A stretch of DNA of 64,000 bases, taken from the NCBI GenBank assembly GCA_015179045.1, contig WHUZ01000016.1, positions 806,001 to 870,000 on the forward strand. The letters run 5' to 3'. This document shows, one piece after another, positions 35,480-47,456 of this stretch. The translations under genes were made by a program, and so were the position numbers. Positions within the stretch are counted from its first letter, which is position 1. Every line of letters begins with the position of its first letter. The DNA comes from Kalaharituber pfeilii. Taxonomy: Eukaryota > Ascomycota > Pezizomycetes > Pezizales > Pezizaceae. A model generated the notes under the pieces. The model did not search any database. It was not told where the DNA came from and worked only from the letters and a program-made list of their open reading frames with translations.

Positions 35480-38069
35480 TAATGGTATGTGTATTGGGGC
35501 TGATAACCAGACTAGTGCTTATGTGGAGGCATGTTAGCAAGATCCGACTTAATGTGCATGGGCAGTACTGAGTCAAGGGAAGTATCGTCATGTTACTCGA
35601 GTGCATTATCCGATCCGATGATGTATGTTGACTAGCTACATGTCTGGGCACAAAGATGCGGCATGAGATACAGTACATCGAGGCTTAAGATGCATATAAG
35701 CTCTTAACCTCGTCCCCAAGCATGCTGCGGGAGTACGGCGCTACAAAAGCCTGGGGGCGAGGTAAATAACCTCCGGCGGCATGCTCAAGAAGCATCAAGG
35801 TCCTGCCTACGAAGTACCTCTTGATGTACTAGGCTGGGAACGCTAGGACTCGAGGTACAGGAACAAGAATAAATTGCATGCTAGTCTCGAGCTCTTGGAT
35901 AATTTTATAGACCGCATAAATGCATTTTGTTTTTGTGTCTAGATTTTACAACTCATGATCATGAGCTCGCAATTGAAGCCATATGGGTGGCATGAGCGTT
36001 ATCAACGTAAGGTAGATTGATCACGAGGGTCGGCCCTCTAGATTGGTTCATTTAAACTAGTTCAAATCTCTAAATACAACCATGCTATACCAGCTTGTAA
36101 TTGTATCTTCAGATTCTCGGAAAACCGGCCCTGGCGCCAATTCGGTGTTAGCGGTACAACGTTAGAGTATGGATACTAAGACTGCTATCTTGGTTCTCCA
36201 ACCTTCTATCAAATAACCGCAACGTTCACTCCAGGGACCACCGTAGTTGTCATATATTTCCTGTGCCGTCACCTGCATAGAGCAGCAGAGTTCAAGCATG
36301 TACCCGGGAAAAGTAAAGAAGCCTTATATTTTAAAATTAATCCGATCCCAGCTGCTTACATAAGTGTATACTTGTTATGCAGTGTCTCACATGTCAACCG
36401 CAACCGGAGATATATCATATATCGGAAGTACAAGTAGTTCTTAGTAGTATGTAGCTAGGGATAGTACGCGTAGTTATCCCCATGCTGTCTCTTTCCTCAA
36501 TCTAACTTGACTGTTAGTGTTAGTCTAGTTTAGGTTTTTTAAATTATTTTTTTTTACTTTGCAACTTACAGTGATCGTATATGTGGGGGGTTCAATTTTA
36601 AAAATTTGAAGAGCGGGGTGGACACATGTTAATACGTATAGCCAGGGGGGGTTGGTTGGGGCTTTGGCGGTCCGTGGTAGTGTATACCGGACATGAACTA
36701 TATTAACCCAGTGTGTTCCCCTGAGATCTCGAGAGTGTAAGTATTGACTTATGGTCTATATACGACAATTTCTGTATACAGTTGATACAAGCCTGCATTA
36801 CTGATGGAGCAAACTAAACGCCTTGGATAAATCACTGATGATGTTGTTGATCTCTCTCTTTATGGACTGGATTGTACTAGATTGCACCTGGATCTTCATA
36901 CATATAACGCGGTGGACCTGCGGAAGATTAGAAAAAAAAAAACCCCATTGCTTTTACAATTCCGCGTGAGAAAAGCAGCATACTTGGCCTCCTCCATCAG
37001 ACATATCGAGGGGGACAGAAAGAGTGCCTGGTGGATGATAATGTGTTCAAGTCAGGATGAGTGGGAAGCAGTGTCAGCTATGTGAAATTGTCAAGAGGGA
37101 GAATGGGAGAGGGCTATCACTTCTAAGATTGAACTGTGATAGAGGAAGATGGAGGATATTAAGGAGGTGGAAAGAGGAAGAAGGAGCTTTGGACAAAAAG
37201 TTGAGACGATGGAAAGGTTCAAATACGGAATTGACAAGAGAAAAAATGTGTTTAAGGAATTGGGACAGCAGGTCTGCAAGTAGAGAGTTGGGGGTTAGGC
37301 ACGAGATTAAGTTGGAGGGGGGATTGAGCACGGGAAAGCAAGGTTGGGACAATCTTATCCTTCCACCTGGCGCGAGATTACGATGGGACGAACGGTCGTA
37401 GGGGGTCTGGTTTACAAGACTAGAGCGGACAATGCACAGTGTCTCGGAGAGCCAATGGTTTCAAAATTGAAGTACAGTTAACTCAATTGCATAATCCAGC
37501 GTGTGCCAACCTAAGGTTACGGATTCTGTCAATGACCATCCTCTGGTACAGGATTCCCCAAGCTGGAGCTATCTCTCAAATCCATCAATCGAAGCGGAGA
37601 GGTGTGGGGGGGGCGAAGGAGAGTTGATGAAGAGATCACTTCACTTAGAAGGAAGGGCTAAACACGTGCACACATATACTCGAGCACAACTAGATACAAC
37701 TAAGTGAATGAGAGCAATTACTTTCCCGCAAAATCGTCAATCCATTCGAAATCCCTACCAAGGATACTGAACTGAGGTAGTCGGACCCACGGATTTCATT
37801 TTTCCTATCCGGATTTCGAACGTTATTTTCGGTCTCCATGTCTGCGTACCAGTCAGATATTTCTACGAAATATAATAGGGTGGAATATCTCGCCAGCAGT
37901 TGCAGGTAGTTTCAAGACTACATAAAGATTGACCAGGCATTTTTTGTTTGTGAAGCAAAAAGTGTGGTCCGGGGAGAGATTCTGCCACGTGATGAAGTAC
38001 GGGAGATTTGGCAGTACTAAACTATTTCAAGCTTCGCACATTTTATCTGGTCTGGTTGCAAGTCGAATA
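35480..38069. other. Gene-free AT-rich interval
   Basis: I see no convincing gene. A G/A-rich segment at 37080-37400 is open in several frames but without motif. The part from about 37790 is the spacer of the BTB duplicon: its CCGGATTT and GGGTGGAATATCT blocks recur near 39440-39870 and 42660-42770. Confidence 0.5.
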
Positions 38070-38358
38070 GCGGATATTCAGATTAGAAAAAATCCGGTCA
38101 TCTCCATTTTATTTTCGCGTGTTTTTGCGAAATAAATTCAGTCGGATTTTGCGACAACTGCATATATATGATGCATCTTGCAGGCCTCGATGCATCAGGA
38201 CCTGGCCTGCATAAATTCCGGTGGATTTTTGGACACAAAACCGGTTTCGGATTTGACAAAAAAATCTGATTCTCACAAGAGGGTACTCAGACTACAGACC
38301 GGATAAACTGGTTTGTCTGCCGGATTTCGTTTTATATGGGGACTAATCTGGATACCAC
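38070..38358. mobile_element. MITE with GCGGATATTCAGATTAGA ends, copy B
   Basis: It is homologous to copy A but about 130 bp shorter. TA flanks both sides (38068-38069, 38359-38360). It is inserted in the 5' flank of the broken BTB copy; the other two BTB duplicons lack it at this place. Confidence 0.78.
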
Positions 38359-38360
38359 TA

Positions 38361-38510
38361 ATTTTTTTTTCTTTATCAAGTAACCGCGCTTAACGCTGTT
38401 CGCTATGGCAGGGCCCTGGGTCGAAACCCTCAATGCGCGGGGGCAAGCATTTAGAAGAAAAACCCAGGCTATCTACATGACTCCTGGCCCGTCTTTCCGC
38501 CCCACCTAAG
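38361..38510 (-). mobile_element. 5'-truncated LINE 3' end
   Basis: Read on the minus strand, this is a 3' untranslated tail ending in GCGCGGTTACTTGATAAAG and an A-run (T-run 38362-38370 on the plus strand). It aligns with the 3' region of the LINE at 49.1-50.0 kb (shared GGAGTCATGTAGATAGC and ATGCTTGCCCCCG). Like copy B of the MITE next to it, it interrupts the 5' flank of the broken BTB gene. I could not find a clean target duplication, probably because two insertions abut. Confidence 0.65.
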
Positions 38511-39076
38511 TTTTGGTGAATGAAATCTGGATACAGCTCGTATAGAGAGGTTTGACCTGGCTACGAGACTAGGGTTTGACGAAACTTTTGTTCTATGGCA
38601 TTTATCTAGAATTTGCCCAAAATTCCGTTTTCGTGCACACCTTTTGAAATGCCAGACAGCAGAGGATGGTTTCCTTATATCAGTAACATGGCGTGGTCTC
38701 TTACTATTGGCTTAAACAGTTAAACGAGCGAGTTCAGATAGGCACCATCTTTCCAAAGTCATAACTTCATCAATTCTCTTCCTATCAAGTCGACATTTAT
38801 ATCAATAGATTCATCTCATCGAGTGCATTCATTTGAACCCTAATTTGACTATGTTATTATCGGCAGTTGTGATATAAGAACAGTCCCTGAAGTTTTAGAT
38901 ATTCTGAGACCCTACTCTCATACCCCCCTATAGCCGGTATAGCTGTCCTGAAGTTTATTCTCTATCTTTCAGAAAAATCCGGAAGCTCTACACTGAAACG
39001 CATAGGTCTGAGTACCCTAGCCCCACTTAAATTCAGCACCTCACTGTCTGGGTGAGAACCTGTGCATTTTGCACAT

Positions 39077-39325
39077 AGCATTGGCAAGTGGGACAATAAT
39101 GGAAGCAGCTACGACATTCAATTTCAACATACTTGAAAGTGAGTTCTTCAAAATTACATTGGTTGAAGACCAGAAAACTCCAAGGATTCACAATGGGTTC
39201 TATGCACGCAGGAACTGCTTGCCTCATTGTCCCCAGAGTTGCGAAGGCACACACATAATGAGATGAAAGAAGGCTTCAGTGGGGAGATGGTACTACATGA
39301 TGTGGACAAGGATACCATCAATCCC
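39077..39325 (+). pseudogene. Broken BTB/POZ gene, duplicon copy 1
   Basis: It is homologous to the first exon of the genes at 40822 and 47457, including NFNILESEFFKITLVEDQK. The start ATG is lost (the other copies have ATGGCATCAGC). One base is missing in the AHKELL region, which shifts the frame. Homology stops abruptly after GATAC near 39320, so the rest of the BTB domain and the Cys-rich C-terminus are absent. The 5' flank is also conserved and carries two insertions. Confidence 0.85.
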
Positions 39326-39482
39326 AATGGCCTCATTGTATCCCCAGTTCTTCACCTGTTCTACCAGTAAGATTCCTTGCTGACCACCCCTATACCGGCC
39401 ACATTTCCCTCCAACACTAGAGGGGATTTCCTTTTTTCCCTATCCGGATTTTTAAGCGCGGTTTCAGTCTCCGGTCTCAGTA

Positions 39483-39808
39483 CTAGACAGAAAAATAAGT
39501 ATTTGGACAGGGGCTAATGCATATTATGCGCTATGCGGTATTTGGCGGAAGCTAGCATATTTTCGTATGCTTGGCAAGAAAGAATAGGTGTGAAAGTCCA
39601 AATTCATTATGTCAGCTGTCCAAATTTCATCACGTCAGCTGTCCAAATACTTTCTTACATAATGAATTTGGACACCCTATCACGAAATATGGACTGTCTT
39701 ATGGCTATCACCAGCCAAGCATACGAAAATATGCTAGTTTCTGCCGAATACTGCATGGCGCATGAATATGCATTTATCCCCTGTCCAAATACTTATTTTT
39801 CTGTCTAG
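39483..39808. mobile_element. 326-bp palindromic MITE
   Basis: The ends are CTAGACAGAAAAATAAGTAT and its exact inverse, with TA on both sides (39481-39482, 39809-39810). Inner blocks are also inverted (AGCATATTTTCGTATGCTTGG near 39551 and its inverse near 39714), so nearly the entire element can fold into one hairpin. The same spacer near 37845 has a TA at the equivalent position without the element. It has no coding capacity. Confidence 0.88.
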
Positions 39809-39954
39809 TATCAGTCGGATATGATATTTTGATTGAAATAGTGGGGTGGAATATCTGGTTGGCCGTACCTACCTGTTTTGAGACTGACTTCAGGTGCTAG
39901 CGATGATCCACGATGTGGTGTAATTTGATTTATCTAGCTAGATTTGACATGGTA

Positions 39955-40556
39955 CTCGTTAAAGTGGGGGCGGTGCTGGCAGACCGTGCGAGAGGTCTGT
40001 ATTCAGGTGTGTAAGATGCAATATTGAACAACTTGAATGCATTTGACTCACTGAACATGAGAATAATATCAACATTGCGTTAGTATTGTGTATGTCCACC
40101 ATTTGCTATGATTACAGCTTGCACTCGTTGAAGCATAGAATCTATCAACTCTAATATCTCTTCACCAGTGATATTATCCCACTCTTCCAGTATTCTAGCA
40201 ACAAGTTGTTCTCCACGAGGTCTAGGAGATCGCTTGTTCAGTCTCTTCTTCATTATTCCTCAGATAGCCTCAATAGGATTGAGATCTGGAGATGAAGGTG
40301 CCCATGTCAAAGACTGCATATTGTACCAATTCCGAAACCATTGTGTTTGCTTCGCTGTATGAGTACAAGCACTATCCTCCATGACATACAGCCAGCAATT
40401 CGCATATGCACTTTCTACTTGGTAGGAAGGGTTCAATTGGAATTGTACTAGTACAGTTCTACCACTCGATATTGCATCTCACCACACCTGAACACAGACC
40501 TGTCGCACGGTCTGCCAACACCGCCCCCACCTGCATCACTAAATGCTGGTAACGAG
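39955..40556 (-). mobile_element. Deleted Tc1/mariner element
   Basis: Long inverted repeats start CTCGTTA and include GTGGGGGCGGTG..GGCAGACCGTGCGA; the left arm lacks about 17 bases found in the right arm. TA flanks both sides (39953-39954, 40557-40558). In the third BTB duplicon (near 47145) the flanking words CATGGTA and TTAGCTG lie almost side by side, giving an approximate empty site. The interior is the 3' part of a transposase gene on the minus strand. Confidence 0.78.
40080..40455 (-). pseudogene. Tc1/mariner DDE transposase, C-terminal remnant
   Basis: Read on the minus strand, the product contains YVMEDSACTHTAKQTQWFR (second catalytic Asp region) and WAPSSPDLNPIEAI (third catalytic position), then a helical C-terminus ending ANGGHTQY. 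Directly after PIEAI there is a stop where the family has Trp, which is consistent with a TGG to TGA change. The N-terminal DNA-binding and first catalytic parts are missing. Confidence 0.82.
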
Positions 40557-40821
40557 TATTAGCTGCTTCAAGCTCATGTGAGTTCGCACATTTTATCTGG
40601 TCACCAGCTTCGGCAATGAAATCCGGATAATATGCTTTTTTGGAGGGGTTTGACAAAACTTTTTATTATATGAAGATTAGAGCTTTTATCTGAAACTCAC
40701 CCAAAATTCTGATTTCAAAATATCCGGAAAACCCAAACCAAAAATACAAAGATCTGAGTACCCTAACATACTCAAATTCACCACCTCACTGCTGGGTGAG
40801 GGACTCTTCCATTTCGCACAT

Positions 40822-41747
40822 ATGGCATCAGCAAGCAGGACAATCATGGAAGCAGCTACTGCATTCACTTTCAACATACTTGAAAGTGATTTTTTCAGAA
40901 TTACAGTAGTTGAAGACGAGGAATCCCAGGGAACTCGCAGTGTGTTCTATGCCCACAAAGAACTGCTTGCCTCATTGTCCCCAGAGTTGCGAAGGCACAC
41001 ACATAATGAGATGAAAGAAGGCTTGTGTGGGGAGTTGGTACTGCATGATGTGGACAAGTATACAGTCCAACGCTTCTTGCAATGGGCATACCTGAAGGAA
41101 TACACGATGTAGGCTGCACTCACTTGGCAAAACTGTCAAACATGTCATGAAATTGTACTAATTAATCTAGTGACAGACAGGAGATGGGGAGCATACTCCT
41201 CTTGCATGTAAAGCTTTATGTCTTAGCCGACCAATTCAATATTACCTCCTTGAAAGATTTGAGCTTCGGGAAGCTCACTGCATTGCTTGCCGAGGGAACG
41301 AAGCCAGATTCAAGCCATGCAGCTTATGTGCTGAGTGCCACAAAGTACGCATTTGAGAATCTCCCAGCAGTGACTGAGAGACTTATAGATTACCTCCTGG
41401 GCTATATTGCTTGGACACTGGACAAAGTACATGATCTGGCAGAATTCACTGAGCTGATTCAGGCCCATCCAGACATAGCAGTTGCTTTATTCCATTTAAC
41501 CCGGCCAGCCAAGAAGCCGCCGTGGAAGGAGGCTAGAGTGCAGAATACCGCTACCTCTTTCATACTAGCTTGTCAGGGCTGCAATGAAACTGCAACTATT
41601 GCTCACATTTTTTGCACACGACCTTTATGTCGTCAGAGTTGGAACATCAAAAACTGGGATAAAACTGACCGCAATGAGCTCCGCTGCCGTTCATGTAAAT
41701 ACACTGGATGTCTAGAGTACTACTGCACCAAGTGGCCGAGCTGCTAA
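40822..41747 (+). CDS. BTB/POZ protein with C-terminal cysteine module, duplicon copy 2
   Basis: Two exons, 40822-41108 and 41171-41747, with a 62-nt intron (phase 2) give 287 residues. The first 95 residues form a BTB fold: FRITVVEDEE, FYAHKELLASLSPELRR, then VQRFLQWAYLKEYT. Exon 2 continues with LLLHVKLYVLADQFNITSLK, typical of fungal BTB proteins, and a helical region to about 205. The C-terminus holds two Cys groups: CQGC..CTRPLC and CRSC..CTKWPSC, spaced like two zinc-binding units. BTB domains mediate dimerisation and often recruit cullin-3 ligases; the role of the Cys module is unknown. The acceptor after CTAG is chosen because it keeps the frame in both intact copies. Confidence is high for BTB and moderate for zinc binding. 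Confidence 0.85.
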
Positions 41748-44177
41748 TAGCGGTCTCAGGAGTGGTATGCGGGTAGTCATATGTAAGGCGCTCAAATCTG
41801 GTAGAGTTCAGACACATTAAGAGGGCAGGAGCGAGGCTATAGTTATAGTTAGGTCGCTACGCGTAGGGAAAACGGCTCTACCGCTAGGCTATCTTCGTCA
41901 TGAATCATCTATTGGTTACATATGGCGAAGGCGGTACATTGTTCGAAATGAATTAAAGAAGTGACTATGGGATGAACCCTGATGCGAATAGAATTTAAGC
42001 TTTCTTGATATTGTGCCCACACATGACCCACGGTTCTCTGACCTGACTCCGATGCCCTCCTCCTTCCAATGAGAGGCACCACATCGTCAACAATCGATAT
42101 CCATGGAACTCAAATCTGTCGCCTGCTATTCCAAGAAATGCTCGCGAAATAGGAGCTGCTGATGAGGTTAATCGTGAGTGACAAACTGGCGATGACAGGG
42201 AAATGGAACATGAGTCAGCAGCTATTGTAGATGAGTGTGCCCTTCGTGCAACCATACTTTTTCGACGAAGTACCTAAGAAGATATTAGTATATAGGGTCG
42301 ATCTCATAGAAATGGCGACCTACGTACGTACCAAACATGGCACACAAGTAATGATATCAAAATGAAAAAAGTGCCAAACATCGCCAACAGGTCTTCCGGA
42401 AAGTACTGTACAATCGCCACAAAAATATCTGCAAATCCAGACAGATTTGTTCGAGCGAAGCAGTGGGGTCCTCTAGAGAGCTTGTCTGAACCAGCGTGTT
42501 CAAACCCACTCCGAAAGTCCAGAGACACGGTGTATCTCCGACTATACACCTGTTCCATCAGTAAGGTCTCCGGACCCGCACATGTACAGTGGCACTGCCT
42601 TCCTACACACAGGGTAATCAGACCAAGGGATTTCGGCTTTTCTCCTACCCAGCATTTTAAGCGCGATTCCCTTCCGCAGGTCTGAGTATTAGTCAGGTCA
42701 GGTTCTAATTTTTTTTTTTTTTTCAAATTTCTTGATATTTTCATCAAAACAATTGAGGTAGAATATCTGGTCGGCTACTACTAGATACATAGGGATCATT
42801 TCGTGCTGGCCATCAAAGGTAATAACATATTACATTTAAAACTACTCTAAGGACATTACTCTGAGTTACCATAAATTCAAGGTTGTAATAACGCGGCCGG
42901 GATATGTGGTAGTAACATCACCTCACTCTGATGTTTACGTAGACATAGCTACTATATTAGACGATATATAGGCATTATTATTATAGATAATAACTTATAG
43001 CTATCTGAAATTATTTACAAATATAATAGTATTTACAGGTTCATACATTGTATTCTTCTTTATATTTAGAGATAATTATTTTATTTAACTTTCAATTTCT
43101 ATATACAGAGAAATATGGCTAATTAAGATAGTCAAAGTTTGACTCTATATAGTCTAGAGATTCTGCAAGATGCTAGTATATCTGAGTCTGAAATTACTAT
43201 GTATTTGAGTAGTAGATTGACAAGCAACCAAAAAGGCTTCAGTAACTCACTATAGATTGAACTAAGACTGAGTAAATAGATAAAGCTAAGTGCGAAAATG
43301 TGAAGTGTTGGAAGAGAACCTGGTTACGAGACTAGAAGAGAACTTACTTTACTTAACTATAGTAATTGCATTCCTACTACTGTTGAGAAATTGACTCGAA
43401 AATCAGAAGCAGATTATAAAGTATTAAGAACTTGATAAGAGGCTACTTGTAAGAGTTAAATTGCACTTTGTACTGTGGGAGGGATCAAGAAAGTTCACGG
43501 AGGGGAAGAAGAACATGAAAGGTAAAAGGGGAGAGATAAGAATAGAGAATGGGATGTAAGAAGAGAACCTGTTTACTATATCTCAAGCACAAAGGGACAA
43601 CTGCAAGACCTAGCAGACAAAAAAACAGTAATACCATGACCCTCAACGACGATGACGATGATTCTCTCCTGAGGTCACCCCTCTTCTCGCCTCAAGAAAT
43701 ACCCTTAACCTCCCAGTACCACTACCTTTTTCAGCAACTACCTTCTCCCATGCCTCAGAAAGATTCCCACAGTATGAAGCAGTCATACTAGTAGAATTAC
43801 AGCTTAGCTAAAAGATTAGTATAATAAACTAAATGCTTTAAGGAGTGACAGTTCTACTGCATGTGTAAAAGAAGATTTATATCTATTACATAAGGTTACG
43901 CAAGTGATAGCATAAATGATAGAGTGGATTCTCGCTTAAGTATAGTATAGAAGTTAGAGGATATAGATATGAGTACTGTGGCGGCATGCGCGCACGCTGC
44001 TGCCGGAAGTGGGCTGTTGCCGAAACGCGGGGGGCGGGGGGGGGTCTGTATGCGGTATGTCATATGTCATGTATATATGTGAGAAGGGAGCGAACGGAGG
44101 TTCTGCTCTCCTACAACCTACACCGGAATACACAAATTCTCGCTTGGTGAAGAACGTCCCTCCACAGTACATTACTA
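41748..44177. other. AT-rich interval without a gene
   Basis: The first bases (GCTAATAGCGG) are the shared 3' flank of the BTB duplicon. Spacer homology recurs at 42610-42780. From about 42940 to 43470 the sequence is strongly AT-rich and has no coding pattern. A T-run lies near 42709-42723. A small open frame at 43549-43791 has no motif. Confidence 0.5.
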
Positions 44178-44753
44178 GGGGTTGTCGACGAACAACTGGG
44201 AATAGCTACCAGAAGGTACCAGAGAAAATACGCCAGCCAAACTAGGCAGGTGTCGTGAGGCACCCCTTTTACCCTTGTGAAATTTATTAGTAAGTACTAT
44301 GAATTACCACAAATATGCCTCTAAACAACAAGACTTACGCGTATCAACTTTACACCTTTGCAACATGCCCCGTCTAAGTCAAAGAGCTGTAATACAACAA
44401 GAGCTCAGAAGCGAAGCAATGTAAAAGCTATTATGATGCTTATGATTCTTAATTGACGTGTGATGAACCCATAAAGAGGATATGTATGCATTATTTGTGT
44501 TTGTAGATGCATACGCGGGTGATGCATATGGTACGAAATAAATGCGGGTGTATGCAGCAAAGTAGGCTACTAACTGAGCACTACTTACCAGAAGAGCCCA
44601 CTACCAGTCAAATTTGACTGGTAACAGGCGTTACGTTGGTACCGGAGACTACCAGCCAACAGACCAATGAACGAAGGGGCCAAGGCACTAAAAGCGCCTC
44701 AGTTAGTAGTGGTACTTTCTGGTAGCCATTCCCAGTTGTTCGTCGACAACCCC
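44178..44753. mobile_element. 576-bp inverted-repeat element
   Basis: The ends are GGGGTTGTCGACGAACAACT and its inverse; about 43 bases match with two or three changes. TA flanks both sides (44176-44177, 44754-44755). A second inner inverted pair (CTACTAACTGAGC and CTCAGTTAGTAG) lies in the right half. No coding capacity. Five bases separate it from the next element. Confidence 0.8.
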
Positions 44754-44758
44754 TACTA

Positions 44759-46578
44759 CTGTCGCTTACCTATTAGTGACCGAGCACCTATTAGTGACCG
44801 ATCTCTTGGCACTCCTCCTCGTACAACTTCTACATGCAATATCTTCGGCGTCAGGCATGCTAGCAGCATGAGGTAAATTGCAGAATATACAGCAGGTGCA
44901 CCTGAATATTTGGAGGTTATTTGATGGCCACACTATATATACATCTTTTGTAATTCAGTGATATGCAGAGCAAGTATAGCATTCTACCCCCCCTTGCATA
45001 GTGAAGGATAGCATACACTAAATATTATATAACTATCCTCAACTACAGCTCTTTGCACTCTCAAGTGACTATAGAAGAAGGGTAGCTTACCTAAATGATG
45101 GTAGGATAAGTCGCTGTGGATTTCTGTAGCCTCAAAAGCAGTTACCAAAATATCTGAAAGTGCCGGAAGTGCTAAACGCGCCAGTATGTCCTGCTGCACA
45201 CATAATATACTCCACTGCAACTAATATACCACTCTAAAAGCAGCATTTCTATGCTCTTGATATAATCAATAGTGTTTTATATAACTAAAGTAGTAGATAT
45301 ATGATGAACTAATTCTTTGATTGCTATATTCTATCAGCAAGCACAAATTTATACCAATTGCTGCTACTTCAATATCAGAGTACCATTACTCTCTATAGAC
45401 CTTGTCCTGAGTGCTCTACATATGCTAGTCCTCTGCGTAGCTCATATAGCACTCATTTATGTGACTGCGATGCCAGCGCCGGCACTCTCACCAGCACCGT
45501 CGCTAGTACTGTCAGCTCATATATCACTTGCATATGTGCATCCACTGACTGCTCACCGTATGGTTGTGGTGAACCTATAACAAGACACTAACCACCCTGA
45601 CAGAAGTTCTTGCAGCTAATTATACCTATGAGGTCATTATATATCCAGACACAATTCCACTTATTATATTACTATAAGAAATACTAAATTTTTGTTAGTA
45701 TTACTCCCTATATCATTCTATATAGATGTATATGGCAGTAATACTATTATTCTTACCTCCTCTATCAACTATGGTATATGCTATCAATGTTGATATAGTA
45801 AGAAGTTCATTTCATCAACTAATTTTGTCAGTTAGGTATATGCTATTATAGCCATCAGGGTACTTCTATATCAGCTAATTCTGCAGCTATATACTATCGT
45901 TGGTATAGATACCTATCAAGTCTACCAATCCTATTATCCTACTAGAGGCTGTCGCACTCATAAGAGTATTTTCCCTAGCAATTAATACTATCAGTCCTGA
46001 AATATACTATACTATTCTTGAGGATGTTTTCCTAGTAGCCAACACTCCCAATTATATTACATACTATCGTAATCATAAGAGTAGTCTTATAACTATTAAT
46101 CCTGTTATTTTTAGTATATGTAGTTGCTTGTTGCAAGTAATAGAAGAGCATATTGGAAGTTTTGGCACTTCCGGCATTTTCGGCCATTTCAGTGACTGCT
46201 TTGAGGCTACCGAAATTCAGAGCAGCCTTATCCTATTACCATTTAAGTTAGCTATCTTCTTCTATAGCCACTTGAGAGTGTGAAGAGCTATAGTTGAGGA
46301 GAGTCATATAATATTTAGTGTATACTATCCTTCGCTATGCAAGGGGGGGGTAGAATGCTATACTTGCTCTGCATATCACTGAATTACAAAAGATGTATAT
46401 ATAGTGTGGCCATCAAATAACCTCCAAATATTCAGGTGCACCTGCTGTATATTCTGCAATTTACCTCATGTTGCTAGCATGCTTGACGCCGAAGATATTG
46501 CATGTAGAAGTTGTACGAGGAGGAGTGCCAAGAGATCGGTCACTAATAGGTGCTCGGTCACTAATAGGTAAGCGACAG
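44759..46578. mobile_element. Foldback element with about 425-bp inverted arms
   Basis: The left arm (44759 to about 45185) and right arm (about 46155 to 46578) are inverted copies with roughly nine in ten bases alike. TA flanks both sides (44757-44758, 46579-46580). The outer ends read CTGTCGCTTACC and are followed by two tandem 18-base units beginning ACCTATTAGTGACCGA, probably transposase-binding sites. The core of about 970 bases is AT-rich and I see no coding remnant in it. The TA duplication suggests the Tc1/mariner superfamily. Confidence 0.85.
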
Positions 46579-46580
46579 TA

Positions 46581-47187
46581 CATACTCCGTAGTCCAAGTC
46601 TAATACCTGGGGAAAAAGCTGCAAGCAGTGGTATGTACAGTAATGTTTTTTTCTGAATATATATAGGGAAAAGTTACTATAAGAGTAGCCATAATTTTCT
46701 ACTATATAGTGGCATTACTGCAGTTGATATGCTTGAATAATTTTACATATTATATGTACTTCTATCTTCATATATGGATGATATACCGGAGCTTGAAGAG
46801 CAGCCTTTCTATCAGACTATCTTTACATGACTCTATAACAGCTATCTCAGTATTGGAATGAGAATATAAATTATCCAACATCCTCTGATTACCCTTTTAA
46901 GTTGTAGCAGTAATGAGATGAAAGCCAACTAGTACTAATAACCATACTCAGAAATGTGTCGCATATATGCTTTAATATTGATGAAATACTACTACATGTG
47001 GTAAATAAAATGTTAGCACTAAATGCTTCTATCATAGTTTCACAACTGCAATAATTTATTACTGCAACCAACAGTTTAACTATATAGGGACGGATTCAGT
47101 TAATATTGATATGCAGAGTCATGTGATATAGCTAGCTAGATTTGGCATGGTACAGTATTAGCTGTTTAATGTGAGTTGTCACATTTT
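46581..47187. other. AT-rich spacer before BTB copy 3
   Basis: I see no gene. From about 47120 onward it matches the 5' flank of BTB copy 2 (TAGCTAGATTTGRCATGGTA). Confidence 0.5.
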
Positions 47188-47233
47188 CTTTTTTTCTTTT
47201 TTTTGTCACGTAACCCCTATTCACTGGCAGGGC
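47188..47233 (-). mobile_element. 46-bp retro-insertion in the flank of BTB copy 3
   Basis: On the minus strand it reads GCCCTGCCAGTGAATAGGGG, then TTACGTGAC and a mixed A-rich tail. Exact direct repeats of TGTCACATTTT flank it (47177-47187 and 47234-47244). BTB copies 1 and 2 have a single CGCACATTTT at this place, so they show the state before insertion. Confidence 0.88.
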
Positions 47234-47456
47234 TGTCACATTTTAGCTGAGTGGTGGTGAATGAAATCTGGACAATGCACGTTTATTGAAAAATCTTTGT
47301 TCGGTGAAGATTGGAGGTTTTTATCTGAAATTCGCCTGAAATTCCGTCTTCAAAATATCCAGAAATTCCACAACCAAACACGAAGGTCTGAGTGCCCTAA
47401 CATATTCAAATTCACCATTAGACTGTCAGTGAGGAAACTTTCTCCATTTCACTCAT

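Noticed and set aside
42304..42747. A 147-codon minus-strand frame with hydrophobic end
   Set aside because: No recognisable domain, begins in a Lys run from an A-tract, and lies in duplicon spacer DNA.
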